A stretch of DNA of 64,000 bases from Geopseudomonas aromaticivorans (GCF_019097855.1 NZ_JAHRGL010000017.1:1-64000); one strand, 5' to 3'; positions 17,150 to 25,711 are shown, counted from the stretch's first letter. Notes: generated from the letters alone by a model not told the origin. A program made the numbers and translations.

Positions 17150-17983
17150 ATGGATGTTGTTTTGGCTAAGGTCAAGAGGGTTCGGAAAAAGTCCGTTTTT
17201 AAGTTGGTTTCAGACTGCACGCTTTTTGCGGCTGTCGACGTAGATCCTTCTGCTTGCGTTCCATACAATCCAGATCATAACTTGGATGAGGAGTCATGGT
17301 TTAAGATTAGTCAATTTTCCTCCCAGCCGTATTGCGTAGATATCTTGAGGGAGGGTTTTGATTCAAAAAGCTATGATGACTTAACTAAAGATAAGTTTAC
17401 AGATATCTCTTATGTTTGCGCCGTGCAAGGCGAGGACTTTTATTTTCAAAAGGTCACTCCATCTCTATTCCTTCGAAGGAAAACACTTGTTTTTGGTGAG
17501 GTGGCGGAGGTCGAGAAGGACAGAGTAAGGCTGGTTGTGAATTTGCAGCCTGATGCGGTATATATCAAGGCGAAAGATGTCCTGATTTTTAAAAGCCTAG
17601 CCACAATATCAAGTATTTTTCCTGGCATAGACGAGCTTTATAAAGAGGCTACTCAGGAAGAGCTTGAGAGGTTTCTTGCGGAGCCATTTATCGAGCTTGC
17701 GAATGAATTCGGGGCGGAGAAGGTGTCGAAGCCAAATAGAAAAAGAGTTGCCCTTGCGATGGAGACCCTGGCGGCGCTGCCAGCGCAAGATAAAGAGGCG
17801 ATGCTTGCCTACATTGATGGTTATTGTGGTGATCAGCTTAGGTTTGATAAGGGGGCTGGAAAATTTGAAATATCTTCGGATAACGAGCTTAAGCTTCTGA
17901 TTTATGGAATTGAGCAGCGTTTCTATACAACTCAATTCGGTCAGGAGAAACGCCTCGCAAACTCAGTGCAAGCTCTTGGGTAG
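17150..17983 (+). CDS. kwaB: Kiwa defence protein KwaB (DUF4868)
   Basis: A 277-residue soluble protein. The central segment DISYVCAVQGEDFYFQKVTP (85-104), then LRRKTLVF, DAVYIKAKDVLIFKSLATISSIF (135-157) and the end ELKLLIYGIEQRFYTTQFG (246-264) follow the DUF4868 pattern (beta-rich core, an F-x-IF helix, a C-terminal LLxxL-Y motif). KwaB is the effector of Kiwa and is reported to bind DNA. It is somewhat shorter than typical KwaB proteins of roughly 300 residues or more. GGAGGTGAGG spans the kwaA stop. I am fairly confident of the family from memory; no search was possible. Confidence 0.75.
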   Translation: MDVVLAKVKRVRKKSVFKLVSDCTLFAAVDVDPSACVPYNPDHNLDEESWFKISQFSSQPYCVDILREGFDSKSYDDLTKDKFTDISYVCAVQGEDFYFQKVTPSLFLRRKTLVFGEVAEVEKDRVRLVVNLQPDAVYIKAKDVLIFKSLATISSIFPGIDELYKEATQEELERFLAEPFIELANEFGAEKVSKPNRKRVALAMETLAALPAQDKEAMLAYIDGYCGDQLRFDKGAGKFEISSDNELKLLIYGIEQRFYTTQFGQEKRLANSVQALG

Positions 17984-18246
17984 AAGGTTTCCTAGGAAAG
18001 TATTTTCAGTAGAAAGGGGCAGTTGTATTTTTCATGGCGTGACTGTCCGATGTTGGTCGGCAGCTGTCCATCGTTGCCTTATAGATCTAGCCCCTTCCGC
18101 TGTCGCAGTGTAATCAGGTTCTGACGTTCAGTGTGGCCGGCATCTGAAAGTGATGTGAGTATATGGATGGGGTCTTTCTTGGATTGTTTGACTGATGTCT
18201 GGCAGCTCTGAGGGACTCATCCATACGCATTCACCCTGAAGGCGAT

Positions 18247-18674
18247 ATGCTCGGACAGCGGATCGGCTACATCTGGGTTAGCACTCTCGACCAGAGTACG
18301 GGGCGCACTGCTCAGCTACATCTGCGAGAGCGATACCCTGGTGGTGCAGAGCATGGATCGTTTTGTCCGCAATCTAGACGATCTGCGCGGTCTGGTGCAG
18401 GATCACATCGGCACTCGGCACTCGGCACTCGGCACTCGGCACTCGGCACTCGGCATGCGGGTCGAGCTCGTGAAAGAGGGGCGGCTTTCACCGGTTAGGG
18501 CTCGCCGCTGGCCAAGTGGCGCGACGCCTATTGAGGCCAGAAGAAAGCCTTGAACGATGTGAAAATCGCCTAGCTGCAACGTCGCACCTAGGCTCAAGAG
18601 CCAAGACCGCCCTGGCTAGTGAGCTCGGCATCAGCCGTACCACCCGCGATGAATACCTGCGCGCCGGCAAGTAG
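18247..18674 (+). pseudogene. Decayed serine resolvase/invertase gene with 7-bp tandem array
   Basis: Fragments of a Tn3-type resolvase: RIGYIWVSTLDQSTGR at the start, then after a deletion and frame change DTLVVQSMDRFVRNLDDLRG and MRVELVKEG, then after more decay ELGISRTTRDEYLRAGK, the C-terminal helix-turn-helix, ending at 18672-18674. The catalytic Ser region (VST, SMDR) is recognisable but the gene is broken in at least two places. A CGGCACT array lies inside it. Confidence 0.82.
18409..18455. repeat. Tandem array of CGGCACT, 6.7 copies
   Basis: Six exact 7-bp units from 18409 to 18450 followed by a partial CGGCA. It is located between resolvase sequence QDHIG and MRVELVKEG. Six units add 42 bp, so the frame on both sides is preserved and the array encodes TRHSALG twice. 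Confidence 0.95.
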
Positions 18675-18720
18675 TTGGCCGTATCCGATTTGATTCCTTT
18701 ACGCAACCCAAGGAGACGAC

Positions 18721-19050
18721 ATGTCCAAACTGGCCGAATTTCGCCGTGCAGAGCGTGAGCTACAGAAGCAGATGGCCTTGCTGGAGCAGTTGCAGGCCGA
18801 CGCCAGCCTCCAGCGCGAAATGGAGTTTGAAGACAAGCTGAAGGTACTGATGGCCGACTACGGCATGGACTTGGCGAAGGTGGTCGCCATCCTCAATCCA
18901 CAGCCTGTCGAACTTGAGCCGGTTGTGCCGGCTGCCGTGAAGCAACGCCGTCCCCGTCAGGTGAAGGTCTACGTGCAGCCGGTCACCGGCAAGCGCATCG
19001 AGACCAAAGGAGCTAACCACGCACAGCTGAAGGTGCGGATTCCACGCTGA
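18721..19050 (+). pseudogene. MvaT/MvaU-family silencer gene, 5' part, cut by IS21
   Basis: H-NS-like xenogeneic silencer of Pseudomonas. The N-terminal coiled coil (MSKLAEFRRAERELQKQMAL, then LEQLQ) and FEDKLKVLMADYG match MvaT; KVYVQPVTGKRIETKGANH is the AT-hook-like DNA-binding loop. The genuine gene stops at 19033. The remaining codons to the stop at 19048-19050 (VRIPR) come from the IS21 end. Joined to 21638-21690 it restores a 121-residue protein, close to MvaT length (about 124). The truncated product keeps the oligomerisation helix but lacks the final helix. Confidence 0.92.
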
Positions 19051-19221
19051 CTCGGACACCCATTCCACGCGCATCCGGACAGTGATTCCACGCTGATCCG
19101 GACACTCGTTCCACGAGCATCCGGACACCGATTCCACGGCCATCCGGACACTTTCCAGGCAGGCAGCCACGCAGGATTTCTTCACTACCATCGGCCTCTT
19201 TTTCGAAGCGAAGAGGTCGTC

Positions 19222-20751
19222 GTGGAGCGTTTGTCCATGCGTAAAATCCGAGAGGTGCTGCGCCTCAAGTTCGACTGCGGCCTGTCCGTCCGCAAGATCG
19301 CCCGCAGCCTGGGCATTGGCCACAGCAGTGCCGGCGATTACCTCAGTCGCTTTGCCGCCAGCGGCCTCACCTGGCCCACGCCGTTGTCCGATGCGGAGCT
19401 GGAGAGCCATCTGTTTCCACCGGCACCCATGGTGCCCAGCGAGCAGCGGCCGCTGCCCGACTGGGCCTGGGTGCATGCCGAACTGCGCCGGCCCAGCGTG
19501 ACCCTGGCGCTGCTCTGGCAGGAGTACCGGCTGAGCCAGCCGCAGGGCTTCCAGTACAGCTGGTTCTGCGAGCATTACCGGCTCTGGGCCGGCAAGCTCG
19601 ATGTGGTGATGCGCCAGGAACATCGCGTCGGCGAGAAGCTGTTCGTCGATTACGCCGGGCAGACGGTGCCGGTGATCGACCGCCACAGCGGCGAGATTCG
19701 CCAGGCGCAGATCTTCGTCGCGGTGCTCGGCGCATCCAGCTACACCTTCGCCGAAGCCACCTGGTCGCAGCAGTTGCCGGACTGGCTGGGCTCGCATGCC
19801 CGCTGCTTCGCCTTCCTCGGCGGGGTGCCGGAAATCGTGGTGCCGGACAACCTGCGCAGCGCGGTGAGCAAGGCCCATCGCTACGAGCCGGACATCAACC
19901 CCAGCTACCGCGACCTGGCCGGACACTACGGGGTGGCGGTGGTACCGGCGCGGGCCCGCAAGCCGCGCGACAAGGCCAAGGCCGAGGTCGGCGTGCAGGT
20001 GGTGGAGCGCTGGATCCTCGCCGCGCTGCGGAACCGCCAGTTCTTCTCGCTGGACGAGCTCAACACGGCCATCGCCGTGCTGCTGGAGCGGCTCAACCGG
20101 CGACCGTTCCGGAAGCTGCCGGGCTCCCGGCAAGCGGCCTTCGACGCCCTGGATCGCCCGGCCCTGCGCCCGCTGCCGGAGCAGCCCTACGTCTACGCCG
20201 AGTGGAAGAAGGCCCGGGTGCATATCGACTACCACGTCGAGGTCGACGGGCACTACTACTCGGTGCCCTACCAGCTGGTGAAGCAGCAGCTGGAGGTACG
20301 CCTGACGGCACGCACCGTGGAGTGCTTCCACGGCAACCAGCGGGTCGCCAGCCATGTGCGCTCGCCGCAGAAAGGGCGGCACAGCACCCAGACCGAACAC
20401 ATGCCGCGGAGCCATCGCGAGCACGCCGAGTGGACACCGCAGCGCCTGGTGCGTTGGGCGGAACAGACTGGGCCGAACACTGCCGGTGTGATCAGGCACA
20501 TCCTCGAGCGGCGCATCCATCCGACCCATGGCTATCGAGCCTGCCTGGGCATCCTGCGCCTGGGCAAGACGCATGGCGAGGAACGCCTGGAGGCCGCCTG
20601 CCAACGGGCGCTCGGCCTCGGCGCCTGTAGCTACAAGAGCCTCGAATCGATCCTGCGCCAGGGCCTCGAGCGCCTGCCGCTGGCCCAGCCGAACCTGCCG
20701 CTGCTGCCGGACGACCACGCCAACCTGCGCGGCCCCGGCTACTACCACTGA
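19222..20751 (+). CDS. istA: IS21-family transposase IstA
   Basis: A 509-residue DDE transposase. The N-terminal helix-turn-helix (KFDCGLSVRKIARSLGIGHS, residues about 14-33) is followed by the rve integrase core with Asp in KLFVDYAGQ near 140, Asp in EIVVPDNLRSAV near 210 and Glu in KAKAEVGVQ near 255. The Mu-C-like C-terminal region follows (VDGHYYSVPYQLV). I take the GTG at 19222, preceded by AAGAGG. The downstream istB begins 17 bp after the stop. Confidence 0.95.
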   Translation: MERLSMRKIREVLRLKFDCGLSVRKIARSLGIGHSSAGDYLSRFAASGLTWPTPLSDAELESHLFPPAPMVPSEQRPLPDWAWVHAELRRPSVTLALLWQEYRLSQPQGFQYSWFCEHYRLWAGKLDVVMRQEHRVGEKLFVDYAGQTVPVIDRHSGEIRQAQIFVAVLGASSYTFAEATWSQQLPDWLGSHARCFAFLGGVPEIVVPDNLRSAVSKAHRYEPDINPSYRDLAGHYGVAVVPARARKPRDKAKAEVGVQVVERWILAALRNRQFFSLDELNTAIAVLLERLNRRPFRKLPGSRQAAFDALDRPALRPLPEQPYVYAEWKKARVHIDYHVEVDGHYYSVPYQLVKQQLEVRLTARTVECFHGNQRVASHVRSPQKGRHSTQTEHMPRSHREHAEWTPQRLVRWAEQTGPNTAGVIRHILERRIHPTHGYRACLGILRLGKTHGEERLEAACQRALGLGACSYKSLESILRQGLERLPLAQPNLPLLPDDHANLRGPGYYH

Positions 20752-20768
20752 TCCCGAGGACTCCCGCC

Positions 20769-21524
20769 ATGCTGCACCACCCGACCCTGGACAAGCTCCA
20801 GACCCTGCGCCTGAACGGCATGCTCAAGGCCCTGAGCGAGCAACTGAAGACGCCCGACATCGACAGCCTGAGCTTCGAGGAGCGCCTCGGCCTGCTGGTC
20901 GACCGCGAACTGACCGAGCGCGAAGACAAGCGCCTGAGCAGTCGCCTGCGCCAGGCCCGACTGCGCCACAACGCCTGCCTCGAAGACATCGACTACCGCG
21001 CCCCGCGCGGGCTGGACAAGGCGCTGATCCTCCAGCTGGGCAGCGGCCAATGGCTGCGCGACGGCCTCAACCTGATCATCGGTGGCCCCACCGGCGTGGG
21101 CAAGACCTGGCTGGCCTGCGCCCTGGCCCACAAGGCCTGCCGGGACGGCTACAGCGTGCGCTACCTGCGCCTGCCACGGCTGTTGGAGGAGCTGGGCCTG
21201 GCCCACGGCGATGGGCGCTTCGCCAAGCTGATGGGCAGCTATGCCAAGACCGACCTGCTGATCCTCGACGACTGGGGGCTGGCCCCGCTCACCGCCGAGC
21301 AGCGCCGCGACATGCTGGAACTGCTGGACGACCGCTACGGCCAGCGCTCGACGCTGGTGACCAGCCAGATGCCGGTGGAGAACTGGCACGACCTGATCGG
21401 CGATCCGACCCTGGCCGACGCCATCCTCGACCGCCTGGTGCACAACGCCTATCGGATCCAGCTCAAGGGCGAATCGATGCGCAAGCAGACGAGGAAATTG
21501 ACGGCGCCGGGCACCCCGGACTAA
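20769..21524 (+). CDS. istB: IS21-family helper ATPase IstB
   Basis: A 251-residue DnaC-like AAA+ ATPase that assists IstA in target selection and strand transfer. Walker A GGPTGVGKTWLA near residues 99-110, Walker B DLLILDDWG near 160, sensor VTSQMPVENWH near 197, and the IstB-typical tail ILDRLVHNAYRIQLKGES. Full family length with no frame disruption. Confidence 0.96.
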   Translation: MLHHPTLDKLQTLRLNGMLKALSEQLKTPDIDSLSFEERLGLLVDRELTEREDKRLSSRLRQARLRHNACLEDIDYRAPRGLDKALILQLGSGQWLRDGLNLIIGGPTGVGKTWLACALAHKACRDGYSVRYLRLPRLLEELGLAHGDGRFAKLMGSYAKTDLLILDDWGLAPLTAEQRRDMLELLDDRYGQRSTLVTSQMPVENWHDLIGDPTLADAILDRLVHNAYRIQLKGESMRKQTRKLTAPGTPD

Positions 21525-21629
21525 CAATGCCACCCCTGCGTCGCTGCGCTCCGACTGCCTGTCCGAATGAGCGTGGAACAGGTGTCCGGATCAGCGTGGG
21601 CTGAGTGTCCGAATGGCGTGGAATCCGCA

Positions 21630-21690
21630 GCTGAAGGCATGGAAAGCGGAGTTCGGGGCTGATGTAGTGGAGAGGTGGCTGCAGGCTTGA
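21630..21690 (+). pseudogene. MvaT-family silencer gene, 3' part
   Basis: Begins with the second copy of the 8-bp target duplication. Read in the frame set by 19033, it encodes AWKAEFGADVVERWLQA and a stop at 21688-21690. This is the C-terminal helix of MvaT proteins (compare EWKAKWGPEAVESW). It shows precisely what the IS21 insertion removed from the gene. Confidence 0.92.
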
Positions 21691-21707
21691 GTTTTAAACA
21701 GTACAGA

Positions 21708-21752
21708 TGCCAGTGCGGAGGCGATTTGCGCCTCCCGGTCGCATTAGGGCGG
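21708..21752. terminator. Possible hairpin between mvaT remnant and integrase
   Basis: GATGCC near 21708 and GGGCATC near 21746 pair around an inner GGAGGCG/CGCCTCC stem. It lies between the rightward mvaT remnant and the leftward integrase 3' end. No T run is evident, so it is only a possible terminator. Confidence 0.4.
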
Positions 21753-21798
21753 GCATCTGACCGGTATGCGTCCTGAATATGCGTGCCCTGTAGGAGGG

Positions 21799-23067
21799 TC
21801 ATCGAGTGTTTGCGTCTGAAGAGGCGCTACATTCGCTCTTCCACGCATCCAGCATGTCCGCCCACTGCTGCATCATTTTGGCCCGATCAGCCAGGTACTC
21901 TGCATGGTTGTAGGTGCGGCGGACGGCATTCTGCTCAGTGTGGGCCAGCTGCTTCTCGATCCAGTCCGCGGAAAACCCCATTTCGTTGAGTCGGGTGCTG
22001 CCTGTTGTCCGTGTTGCGTGCGGGCTGTACTTACCGCCCCAGCCCAAGCTGTTGAGCATCTGGCGGAATGAGGCGGCGACCATTGGGCGGCTTCGGGTGT
22101 CTCTGTGTGGAAAGACATGGACGTAGTTGCCTGTGATGGCGTGCAGGGCCCTCAGCATTTCTACTGCCTGGGTGGGAAGGGGAGTGGTGTGCTCCTTGCG
22201 TTTTTTCATTCGCTCCGCAGGAATACGCCAGAGGGCCTTGTCCAGGTCGAACTCTGCCCACTGAGCCTCGACTGCTTCATTTGGTCGACACAGAGTCAGC
22301 CACATGAGGCGGAAAGCGCAGAGGGTTTCATGGCGCCCTCCATGGGACTCCACATCTCGCAGTAGCTGGCCAATTTCCTCGGTGGAAAGCGGCCGCTTGT
22401 GCTGCGTCTTGTTGGCGGGCAGGGCCTTGCGGACGGGGTAGACCGGGTCGTTTGTGGCACGCAGGGTGGAGATTGCCAGCTCGAAAACACCCGACATGGT
22501 CCGCTTGGCTTCGGCGGCGACCGATAGGCCGTTGGCCTGCGCAGCACTTTGCAGCACTTCCAGAATGTGAGGAGGGGTGATGGCCTTGATCGGCATTTCC
22601 CCGATTTTCGGAAACACAACTCGCTCCAGCATCTTGAGACGTCTGGACTTGGTGATTTCTTCCCAGTCCCTCAGTGCCAGCCACTCTTCGGCTACGGCTT
22701 TGAATGTGGTGGCGTTCTCATGATCACGCCTGACTCGTCCGTGCTGCCTGTGATGGGCTGGATTGATGCCCTGGACTACCAGCGCGCGTGCTTTTATGCG
22801 CTCATCGCGTGCTTCCGCCAGGGTGAATTGACGCCCGTTGCGGCGCTCCTGGGCCTGCTCGGGCGTTTCCCCCTTCGGAGCCGTTACATAGTTGCCGATG
22901 GCGAAGATGCTTTCCTTTCTGGCTGTGCCGTCACTCAGCTCGAACCGATAGCGCCAGGCCTTGACGCCATTGGGCTTTACTTCAAGGTAGAGGCCGTTCC
23001 CGTCTGTGAGCTTGTAGGGCTTGTCCTTGGGCTTCGCAGTGCGACACTGGGTATCGGTGAGTGGCAT
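21799..23067 (-). CDS. P4-type tyrosine recombinase (integrase)
   Basis: A 422-residue integrase with an N-terminal arm-binding DUF4102 domain (LTDGNGLYLEVKPNGVKAWR, residues about 20-39), a SAM-like core-binding domain (about 120-210) and a catalytic domain with Arg in LCRPNEAVEAQW near 265, HATRTTGST (H-x-x-R) near 355 and the nucleophile Tyr in RTYNHAEY near 390. The usual HGFR is HATR here. It reads away from ychF with its start nearest the core genome, the normal orientation for the integrase at an island boundary. Confidence 0.93.
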   Translation of the reverse strand: MPLTDTQCRTAKPKDKPYKLTDGNGLYLEVKPNGVKAWRYRFELSDGTARKESIFAIGNYVTAPKGETPEQAQERRNGRQFTLAEARDERIKARALVVQGINPAHHRQHGRVRRDHENATTFKAVAEEWLALRDWEEITKSRRLKMLERVVFPKIGEMPIKAITPPHILEVLQSAAQANGLSVAAEAKRTMSGVFELAISTLRATNDPVYPVRKALPANKTQHKRPLSTEEIGQLLRDVESHGGRHETLCAFRLMWLTLCRPNEAVEAQWAEFDLDKALWRIPAERMKKRKEHTTPLPTQAVEMLRALHAITGNYVHVFPHRDTRSRPMVAASFRQMLNSLGWGGKYSPHATRTTGSTRLNEMGFSADWIEKQLAHTEQNAVRRTYNHAEYLADRAKMMQQWADMLDAWKSECSASSDANTR

Positions 23068-23085
23068 GGCCGTGTCTCGCTATCT

Positions 23086-23139
23086 GTACCCGGTTCTTTG
23101 GCCGGGTATGATCGGGGGTGTACCCGGAAGCGTACCCGG
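23086..23139. promoter_or_regulatory. Repeated GTACCCGG motif upstream of the integrase
   Basis: GTACCCGG occurs at 23086, 23120 and 23132, and the inverse CCGGGTA at 23102, so the first and the inverted copy form a hairpin. The cluster begins 19 bp from the integrase start. It could bind an excisionase or integrase arm domain, or a repressor. Confidence 0.5.
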
Positions 23140-23185
23140 TAAAGGTGTGGATCTCAATGTGCGCTCGTGGACGTTCGTGGAAAAG

Positions 23186-23220
23186 AAAACCCCTTGAGGC
23201 GCCTACCTTCAAGGGGTTTG
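23186..23220 (-). terminator. Terminator of ychF
   Basis: On the minus strand AACCCCTTGA and TCAAGGGGTT form a 10-bp stem and TTCTTTT follows. It lies about 40 bp beyond the ychF stop at 23257. Confidence 0.85.
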
Positions 23221-23226
23221 GTATCC

Positions 23227-23250
23227 ATCGGGATCCATGGAGATCCCGAT
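23227..23250. other. Palindrome ATCGGGATC-6-GATCCCGAT, candidate attachment core
   Basis: Perfect 9-bp arms separated by a 6-bp spacer sit between the ychF stop and its terminator, about 160 bp from the integrase start. Inverted 9-bp arms around a 6-8-bp crossover are the form of tyrosine-recombinase core sites. A second copy at the far island end would be needed to prove it and is not in this window. Alternatively it is only part of the ychF 3' untranslated region. Confidence 0.4.
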
Positions 23251-23256
23251 TGCTGT

Positions 23257-24357
23257 TCAGACGTTGAAGCGGAAGTGCATCACGTCGCCGTCCTTGACGA
23301 TGTACTCCTTGCCTTCCAGACGCCACTTGCCGGCTTCCTTGGCGCCGGCTTCGCCCTTGTACTGGATGAAGTCGTCATAGGCGATGACTTCGGCGCGGAT
23401 GAAGCCCTTCTCGAAGTCGGTGTGGATCACCGCGGCGGCCTGCGGCGCGGTGGCGCCGACCTTGACGGTCCAGGCACGCACCTCCTTGACCCCGGCGGTG
23501 AAGTAGGTCTGCAGGTTGAGCAGCTGGTAGCCGGCGCGGATCACGCGGTTGAGGCCTGGCTCTTCCAGGCCCAGCGACTCGAGGAACATGTCCTTCTCCT
23601 CGCCGTCTTCCAGCTCGGCGATCTCCGCCTCGATCTTGTTGCACACCGGCACCACGATGGCGCCTTCTTCCTCGGCGATGGTCTTGACCACGTCGAGGAG
23701 CGGGTTGTTGTCGAAGCCGTCCTCGGCGACGTTGGCGATGTACATCACCGGTTTGCTGGTGAGCAGGTGGAAGCCCCTGATCAGAGCCTTTTCATCGCTG
23801 CTCATGTTCTTCATCAGGGTGCGCGCCGGCTTGCCCTCGGTGAAGTGCGGAATCAGCTGCTCGAGGATGGCCTTCTGCGCCAGAGCTTCCTTGTCGCCGC
23901 CCTTGGCGTTGCGAGTGACCTTCTGCAGCTGCTTCTCGCAGCTATCGAGGTCGGCGAAGATCAGCTCGAGGTCGATGATCTCGATGTCGCGCTTGGGATC
24001 GACCGAGTTGGACACGTGGATCACGTTGTCGTCCTCGAAGCAGCGCACCACGTGGGCGATAGCGTCGGTCTCGCGGATGTTGGCGAGGAACTTGTTGCCC
24101 AGGCCCTCACCCTTGGAGGCGCCCGCCACCAGGCCAGCGATGTCGACGAACTCCATGGTGGTCGGCAGCACGCGCTCGGGCTTGACGATCTCGGCGAGGG
24201 CGTCGAGGCGCGCGTCGGGCATCGGCACGATGCCGCTGTTCGGCTCGATGGTGCAGAACGGGAAGTTCTCCGCGGCGATGCCGGATTTGGTCAGGGCGTT
24301 GAACAGGGTGGACTTGCCGACGTTGGGCAGGCCGACGATGCCGCAGTTGAATCCCAT
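23257..24357 (-). CDS. ychF: Redox-regulated ATPase YchF (OLA1 family)
   Basis: Obg-related P-loop protein that hydrolyses ATP, binds ribosomes and acts in stress control. The 366-residue protein has GLPNVGKST at residues 9-17, DIAGLV and the switch region GASKGEGLG, the NxxE specificity motif in place of NKxD, and a C-terminal TGS-like domain ending in [12 protein letters not shown]. It follows pth in the same leftward direction, 41 bp apart, as in other pseudomonads. The accessory region abuts its 3' side. Confidence 0.97.
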   Translation of the reverse strand: MGFNCGIVGLPNVGKSTLFNALTKSGIAAENFPFCTIEPNSGIVPMPDARLDALAEIVKPERVLPTTMEFVDIAGLVAGASKGEGLGNKFLANIRETDAIAHVVRCFEDDNVIHVSNSVDPKRDIEIIDLELIFADLDSCEKQLQKVTRNAKGGDKEALAQKAILEQLIPHFTEGKPARTLMKNMSSDEKALIRGFHLLTSKPVMYIANVAEDGFDNNPLLDVVKTIAEEEGAIVVPVCNKIEAEIAELEDGEEKDMFLESLGLEEPGLNRVIRAGYQLLNLQTYFTAGVKEVRAWTVKVGATAPQAAAVIHTDFEKGFIRAEVIAYDDFIQYKGEAGAKEAGKWRLEGKEYIVKDGDVMHFRFNV

Positions 24358-24398
24358 GGTGTATCCCTCGCGGAGATGAGTTCGATCTTGGAGATGGG

Positions 24399-24983
24399 TC
24401 AGGCTTTCTGGCTGTGCAGTTTCTGCATGGCCTTGGTCCAGTCGCCGGCAAGCATTTCCGGCAGCGCGTCGAGGGCGAAGTCGATGCTGGCCTCGAGCTT
24501 TTCCTGCTCGCTGCGTGGAGCCCGGCCGAGGACGAAGCCCGAGACGAGATTCTTGTCGCCAGGGTGGCCGATGCCGAGCCGCAGGCGATAGAAGGAATTC
24601 TGGTTGCCGAGCTGGGCGATGATGTCCCTGAGCCCGTTGTGCCCGCCGTGGCCGCCACCCAGCTTGAGCTTGGCGGTGCCCGGAGGCATGTCGAGTTCGT
24701 CGTGGGCCACCAGAATGGCTGCCGGCGGAATGCGGAAGAAATTCGCCAGCGCCGCCACGGACTGGCCGCTGCGGTTCATGTAGGTGGTGGGGATGAGCAG
24801 ACGAACGTCGCGGCCCTGATGGCTGAACTTGCCGACCAGGCCGAAGTACTTTTTGTCGATCGCGAGGTTGACGCCCTGGGCGGACGCGACGCGCTCGACG
24901 AAAAGAGCCCCTGCGTTGTGCCGGGTCTGTTCGTATTCGACTCCGGGGTTACCCAGACCGACGATCAGTTGAATGGCAGTCAC
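24399..24983 (-). CDS. pth: Peptidyl-tRNA hydrolase
   Basis: Releases peptides from prematurely dropped peptidyl-tRNA in the cytoplasm. The 194-residue protein shows GLGNPG at 9-14, the catalytic His22 in TRHNAG, NRSG near 67, the HDELD motif near 93 and [12 protein letters not shown] near 108. It lies between rplY and ychF in the conserved gamma-proteobacterial order, 34 bp after the rplY stop. Confidence 0.97.
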   Translation of the reverse strand: MTAIQLIVGLGNPGVEYEQTRHNAGALFVERVASAQGVNLAIDKKYFGLVGKFSHQGRDVRLLIPTTYMNRSGQSVAALANFFRIPPAAILVAHDELDMPPGTAKLKLGGGHGGHNGLRDIIAQLGNQNSFYRLRLGIGHPGDKNLVSGFVLGRAPRSEQEKLEASIDFALDALPEMLAGDWTKAMQKLHSQKA

Positions 24984-25017
24984 GACAGGGGCTCTCTTTA
25001 TTCAGTCAACGAGTGAC

Positions 25018-25605
25018 TTATTCGCCTTGCACGCGGGAAGCGTGGATGTTGGCGACAGCCAGGTCGTTGCCGTGGGCCAGGGCCACCAGCTCGACGCCAG
25101 CCGGAACGGTCAGGTCGGACAGGTGTACGGTCTGGCCGATGGCTACCTTGGCCAGGTCGACTTCGATGAATTCCGGCAGGTTCTGCGGCAGGCAGGAAAC
25201 TTCCACTTCCGAGATGGTGTGGGAAACTTCGCCGCCTTGCAGCTTCACGGCATCAGCGCTTTCGGCGTTGATGAAGTGCAGCGGTACGGTAGCGTTCAGC
25301 TTGTGGTCGGCGACGGCGCGAACGAAGTCGGCGTGCAGGACGAAGCCTTTGGCCGGGTGGCGCTGCAGAGCCTTGATCACTACGGTTTCAGCGCTACCGT
25401 CGAGGTTCAGAGTCAGCACGTGGCTGAACACGGCCTCGTTTTCCAGCAGCTTGGCGAGATCCTTGGCCAGCAGGCTGATCGACAGCGGAGCGGTGTCGCC
25501 ACCGTAGATCACGGCGGGAACCAGGCTGGCGTTACGACGCAGGCGGCGGCTCGCACCTTTCCCCAGGTCGGAACGCACTTCGGCATTCAGGGCAAAATTG
25601 TTCAT
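25018..25605 (-). CDS. rplY: Large ribosomal subunit protein bL25 (CTC/TL5 type)
   Basis: Binds 5S rRNA. From the ATG at 25603-25605 (GGAGAAATGCA upstream) it encodes 195 residues beginning [20 protein letters not shown]. The N-terminal L25 domain (to about residue 95) is followed by the TL5-type C-terminal domain, so this is the long form usual in Pseudomonas rather than the short E. coli protein. It lies between prs and pth. Confidence 0.96.
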   Translation of the reverse strand: MNNFALNAEVRSDLGKGASRRLRRNASLVPAVIYGGDTAPLSISLLAKDLAKLLENEAVFSHVLTLNLDGSAETVVIKALQRHPAKGFVLHADFVRAVADHKLNATVPLHFINAESADAVKLQGGEVSHTISEVEVSCLPQNLPEFIEVDLAKVAIGQTVHLSDLTVPAGVELVALAHGNDLAVANIHASRVQGE

Positions 25606-25711
25606 TGCATTTCTCCAGAATGACAACACGCCCGAGACGCTTGCGACCAGCGTTTCGGGCGGTTGACTAAGGCCTCGCACAGGGCGGGGCAGTTGTATCG
25701 GCGCCCGTTCC

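Larger units (their letters stand above)
19034..21629 (+). mobile_element. Complete IS21-family insertion sequence
   Basis: A 2,596-bp element with ends TGCGGATTCCACGC and its exact complement, flanked by an 8-bp duplication GCTGAAGG (19026-19033 and 21630-21637). It carries istA and istB in order. The left end holds about five copies of a 20-22-bp motif of the form ATTCCACGC-N2-ATCCGGACA (19039-19150) and the right end three inverted copies (21565-21625), typical of the multiple transposase-binding sites of IS21 elements. All parts look intact, so it is probably recent and active. Confidence 0.95.

Noticed and set aside
18409-18455. CRISPR array
   Set aside because: The units are 7 bp and contiguous without spacers, so it is a simple tandem repeat.
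18760-20748. Long leftward open frame of about 660 codons antisense to the IS21 genes
   Set aside because: It mirrors istA/mvaT codons, is rich in His/Arg/Leu low-complexity sequence and crosses the IS boundary. The sense genes have clear domain motifs.
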